This document shows positions 61,209 to 64,000 of a stretch of DNA of 64,000 nucleotides, one piece after another; within the stretch, counting starts at the first letter, position 1; each line of letters begins with the position of its first letter. Below the pieces are notes generated by a model. That model worked only from the letters and a program-made list of their open reading frames with translations. It ran no database searches and had not been told where the DNA came from. Origin of the DNA: Macquaria australasica (taxonomy: Eukaryota > Chordata > Actinopteri > Centrarchiformes > Percichthyidae); the NCBI GenBank assembly GCA_005408345.1, contig SEMN01000188.1, positions 1 through 64,000 of the forward strand, given 5' to 3'. Made by a program: the position numbers and the translations under genes.

Positions 61209-61500
61209 TAAAAGAAAGAAGTCCAAAACATTTTATGTGGGATTTTAAAGTGTCAGTTCTGGGGGAGAGCCTGATTTTGTTCCATATTCTAGGGGCTGTA
61301 ACAGCAAAGGCAAGACGAGGGGTTGTGCTTTAGCCTGGACCGCGTAAAAGTCAGCAGCTTTAAGTCAGATGACCTAAAAGATCTGGAAGACACTTAGTGA
61401 TACATGAAGTAACCAGCCATTATTGTATTAAAATCAGTCACCAGTAAGGTCTTCAAATCGATTCTTTGACACAAAAAGCCAGTGAAGAGAGGCCAGCCGA
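61209..61500 (-). mobile_element. LINE reverse-transcriptase C-terminal fragment
   Basis: On the minus strand, in broken frames, the text reads SLHWL near 61490, then SSDLKLLTFTRSRLK and AFAVTAPRIWN followed by DTLKSHIK near 61220. This is the order of the C-terminal end of L2/CR1-type LINE proteins (LHWLPV..., RSRLK..., AFSVAAPRLWNSLP...). Stops and frameshifts show it is dead. It is clearly different in sequence from the element at 1-2084. It is in the same orientation as bckdhb, inside its intron. Confidence 0.6.
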
Positions 61501-63404
61501 GTAGTCACGAGGTCTGTGCCAGTAAGAATGAAACCCGAAAACCAGGAGGGAGCTCCACTGGATCTGCAGAGCAGGGCTCTATGCTACTGGCACTGCTATC
61601 TGCCTAGCAGCAGGACTCCTGCACCCTAGAACTTACAGTCTGCTCCACCCGGCTAATTAACTGTGATTAGCTTTAATGAATGTACACTGAATGGAGACAA
61701 CTAGTACAACAAACCCTCCTTTCCTATTCCCTGCTCCGTTGCCTCTTCCCTGGTGGACTTCAGAACAACCTGAGACTGGTTCTCTTCAACAGGCTGTGGC
61801 AGATCCTGACAACAGACACTGTCCAACTGGTGACGTGAAAGCCCTTTCTTAGCATTTTCCAATTTTCTCTCCTTAACGTTTGCTTGAGCACATTAATTGT
61901 GCTGACAAATGTCCATGGCCTTAGGGGTCTATGAAGCGCATTCAAAGTCAGTTCTGTATTAAAAAAAAAGTGTATGCTAGTAGAGAAAAAAAGCCAGCAG
62001 TTCTTGATTGTTAAAAGCTCATCATTTGAAAATGCAGAGCTCTCATTGACGAGTGCTGCTACAGTATGTTGCAGGCTGCATGCATGTTCTCTGCTTCTGC
62101 TCGCATAGCCTCCAGCAGGCTACACCATGACTATCTCATAGGTTTCTTTGGGTCATGATCTTAAGTAGCGGATAACAATAAAAGACTGATTCTATAACCA
62201 TGAGCTCACTGAAACAGTTCAGTCTTGTTTTAAAGATCATTTAAACATCATTAATGCATGCCATACCTGGCACCTAGCATACACAGTTAATGGGTGTTTT
62301 CCTGGGCAGGGTTCAGTCTCATGCACTGGAAACATACAAACTTGGGAATGCCAAAGTTGAACATGAGTGTACTTGAATAGAATGGAGCAAAGCTGGATTA
62401 TGGCTATCATCCTCTTTGAATTGAAAAGCAGTTGGAAGGCCCACACAACATTACACTCATAAGAGGGTTTTGTCTTTTCAGGTCTAGATTGACACACAAT
62501 CACAGCATTTCCATAAATTTGCTTCTGTGCAGGCTTGACTGAAAAGCTCTTATTTTTACAGTATTCATTTGACAGCATAATATGCAGTGAATGAGCATTT
62601 GTCCAAGGTATTTATGAACATTTCTGCAGGAGAACGAAGAGGGAAAAAAGTTCCTCCCGATGACCCGAAATAACCCCACAAGGTACTTTGATTTCTTTTC
62701 ATCCCAATATATTGATGAAAGCGACAATGTGATTTATCCGTGTCCATTGAGATTAAAACCTCAGGATCTATTCTCTGCCCAACTACAGACAACCAGTCAG
62801 ACAGTACCAGGGAGTTTGCTCTTTTGTCTGGATCACATCTGTAATCTCCTCTAAAATACATTTACTGAAAGTGGGAGAAAAGTACAGTAGTCTGACTGCC
62901 TGCCACCACAGCTGGACGCAGAATGGCCACACAACTCAAATTTCATTCAAATCGGTGTTTATCTTTTGGGAAGTGCATCATTATATGTGACATTCTTAAA
63001 TGTCAGAATAAAAATATGTCAACATGGCAATGCCAAAACACTTGCATCCTGCAGTGGCGCAGGATTTTAAAATACTTCACAGCGGGGGCTTGGAGTTGCA
63101 GTGATGATATTGTGTTTCCTGTCACACAAAGATCAGAGTTTGTCAGAAACACCCAAAGATTGGGGGTTGCAGTCAGACAGGGGCGGGAAAGTGCCAGTAT
63201 CACCTGCTGTATCAGCTAAGACAATGCCAGGCCTCCAAACCAGCTTGATTTCAACTGAGCTGAACAGGCTGAAACTAGTTTTAATTCTAGTTTTTAAATC
63301 TCTCTAAATTATGTTATGATCAAACAACATTCATTACTTATAGCCTGTATTATATAGCCTATGGGAATGGTCAGCAAATGCATCATATCTTCATAAATCC
63401 TACA

Positions 63405-63525
63405 CCAACATGCTAAATGCTAAAATGTTACTACGCCAATGGCAAGCATTTTAATCTGCTAAGTGTCAGTTTAATGTTTGCATTCAGCTCAAAGCACGGC
63501 TGAGCCTCAGTCCAGCTGAGGCTGA
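63405..63525 (-). repeat. Family B dispersed repeat, decayed fragment
   Basis: CAACATGCTAAATGCTAAAA, GGCAAGCATTTTAATCTGCT and CATTCAGCTCAAAGCACGGC resemble the head of family B in reverse orientation, with many changes. Confidence 0.4.
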
Positions 63526-64000
63526 CTATGTAGACCTAACCCGGACAAGCTGAGTCTACACTGTCCTAAAACTACTGTATAATGTACAGTGAAATCTATA
63601 GACGATACCATAAACATATCCCCTTTATGTAATTAAAAAACAAAAAAAAAACAGGTGTGAAATACGGCTGAATTAATTGTCAATTACACATGTGAATTAC
63701 ACATAAAAACGGGGGTGGCTGGAACAAAAGGTGCCATGTTCTAAAATTGAAAAATACACATACATGTAAATACCAGGAAATAAAAGCTGACATTCTGATC
63801 TCGTTTCATCCTCACGTTTTGGTCTGAAATCCCAAAAGTCTTCAGTGTGTAGCAAAAATGAAAAAAATTGATCTTGCTGTTCCCATATGTTTGGAGGGCA
63901 CTGTATTAACAGTGAATACAATTACAATAAAACAGTATCAAAAAAGGGGTTTGATTTTATGAAAATCTTAAGGATTATAACTTTAGGACTAATAAAGTTT

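Larger units (their letters stand above)
59424..64000 (-). other. bckdhb: bckdhb last intron, 3' portion (upstream exons not in window)
   Basis: At least 4.6 kb of intron runs to the window's right edge. I looked on the minus strand for the preceding exon (expected to end in TVQ and to contain a SHEAP..GGF motif) and did not find it. Repeats in the intron are a T/A-rich inverted stretch at 60360, a family B copy at 60618, a LINE fragment at 61209 and a family B scrap near 63405. Confidence 0.7.

Noticed and set aside
59424..64000. Penultimate bckdhb exon within the window
   Set aside because: No minus-strand frame shows the expected SHEAP..GGF..TVQ text next to a splice donor. The exon must lie beyond 64000.

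Overview
The window looks like nuclear DNA of a ray-finned fish, most likely a percomorph teleost. The grounds are one exon of a vertebrate mitochondrial enzyme gene with a normal splice acceptor, a fish-type L2 (LINE-2) retrotransposon, tRNA-derived SINE sequence, many GT/CA microsatellites and several short dispersed repeat families that I recognise as a teleost type. No bacterial-style operons, CRISPR arrays or phage genes are present. Most open reading frames are chance ORFs in AT-rich non-coding DNA.

Layout. 1-2084 holds the decayed 5'-truncated body of an L2-like LINE on the minus strand, running off the left edge. About 2.1-59.2 kb has no coding exon I can support. It is punctuated by repeats: five copies of a ~0.6 kb terminal-inverted-repeat element (family A), eight copies or pieces of a ~0.5 kb 'tagcatgctaac' repeat (family B, including a copy with an internal inversion and a copy forming a 12-bp hairpin), four copies of a ~75 bp core (family C), one MITE-like element with long inverted ends (family D), a complete SINE with target-site duplication, LINE and hAT-like ends, and many microsatellites. 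At 50.7-51.0 kb lies a 340 bp hexamer array. The family letters are mine, not database names.

59252-59392 (minus strand) is the last coding exon of bckdhb, the E1-beta subunit of branched-chain alpha-keto acid dehydrogenase. Everything to its right is the 3' part of the preceding intron, which contains a family B copy and a LINE reverse-transcriptase tail. The remaining bckdhb exons must lie beyond position 64000. The long gene-poor tract downstream of bckdhb fits the large gene desert known downstream of BCKDHB in human (toward TENT5A/FAM46A). Some unique AT-rich stretches in it could be conserved regulatory elements, but only comparison could show that.

I found no convincing new multi-gene system. 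The most unusual items are a pair of perfect palindromes at 17484-17558, the two-state hexamer array with flanking hairpins at 50681-51138, the segment inversion in a repeat at 42797-43250, and an isolated 15-bp-stem hairpin at 3566-3603.
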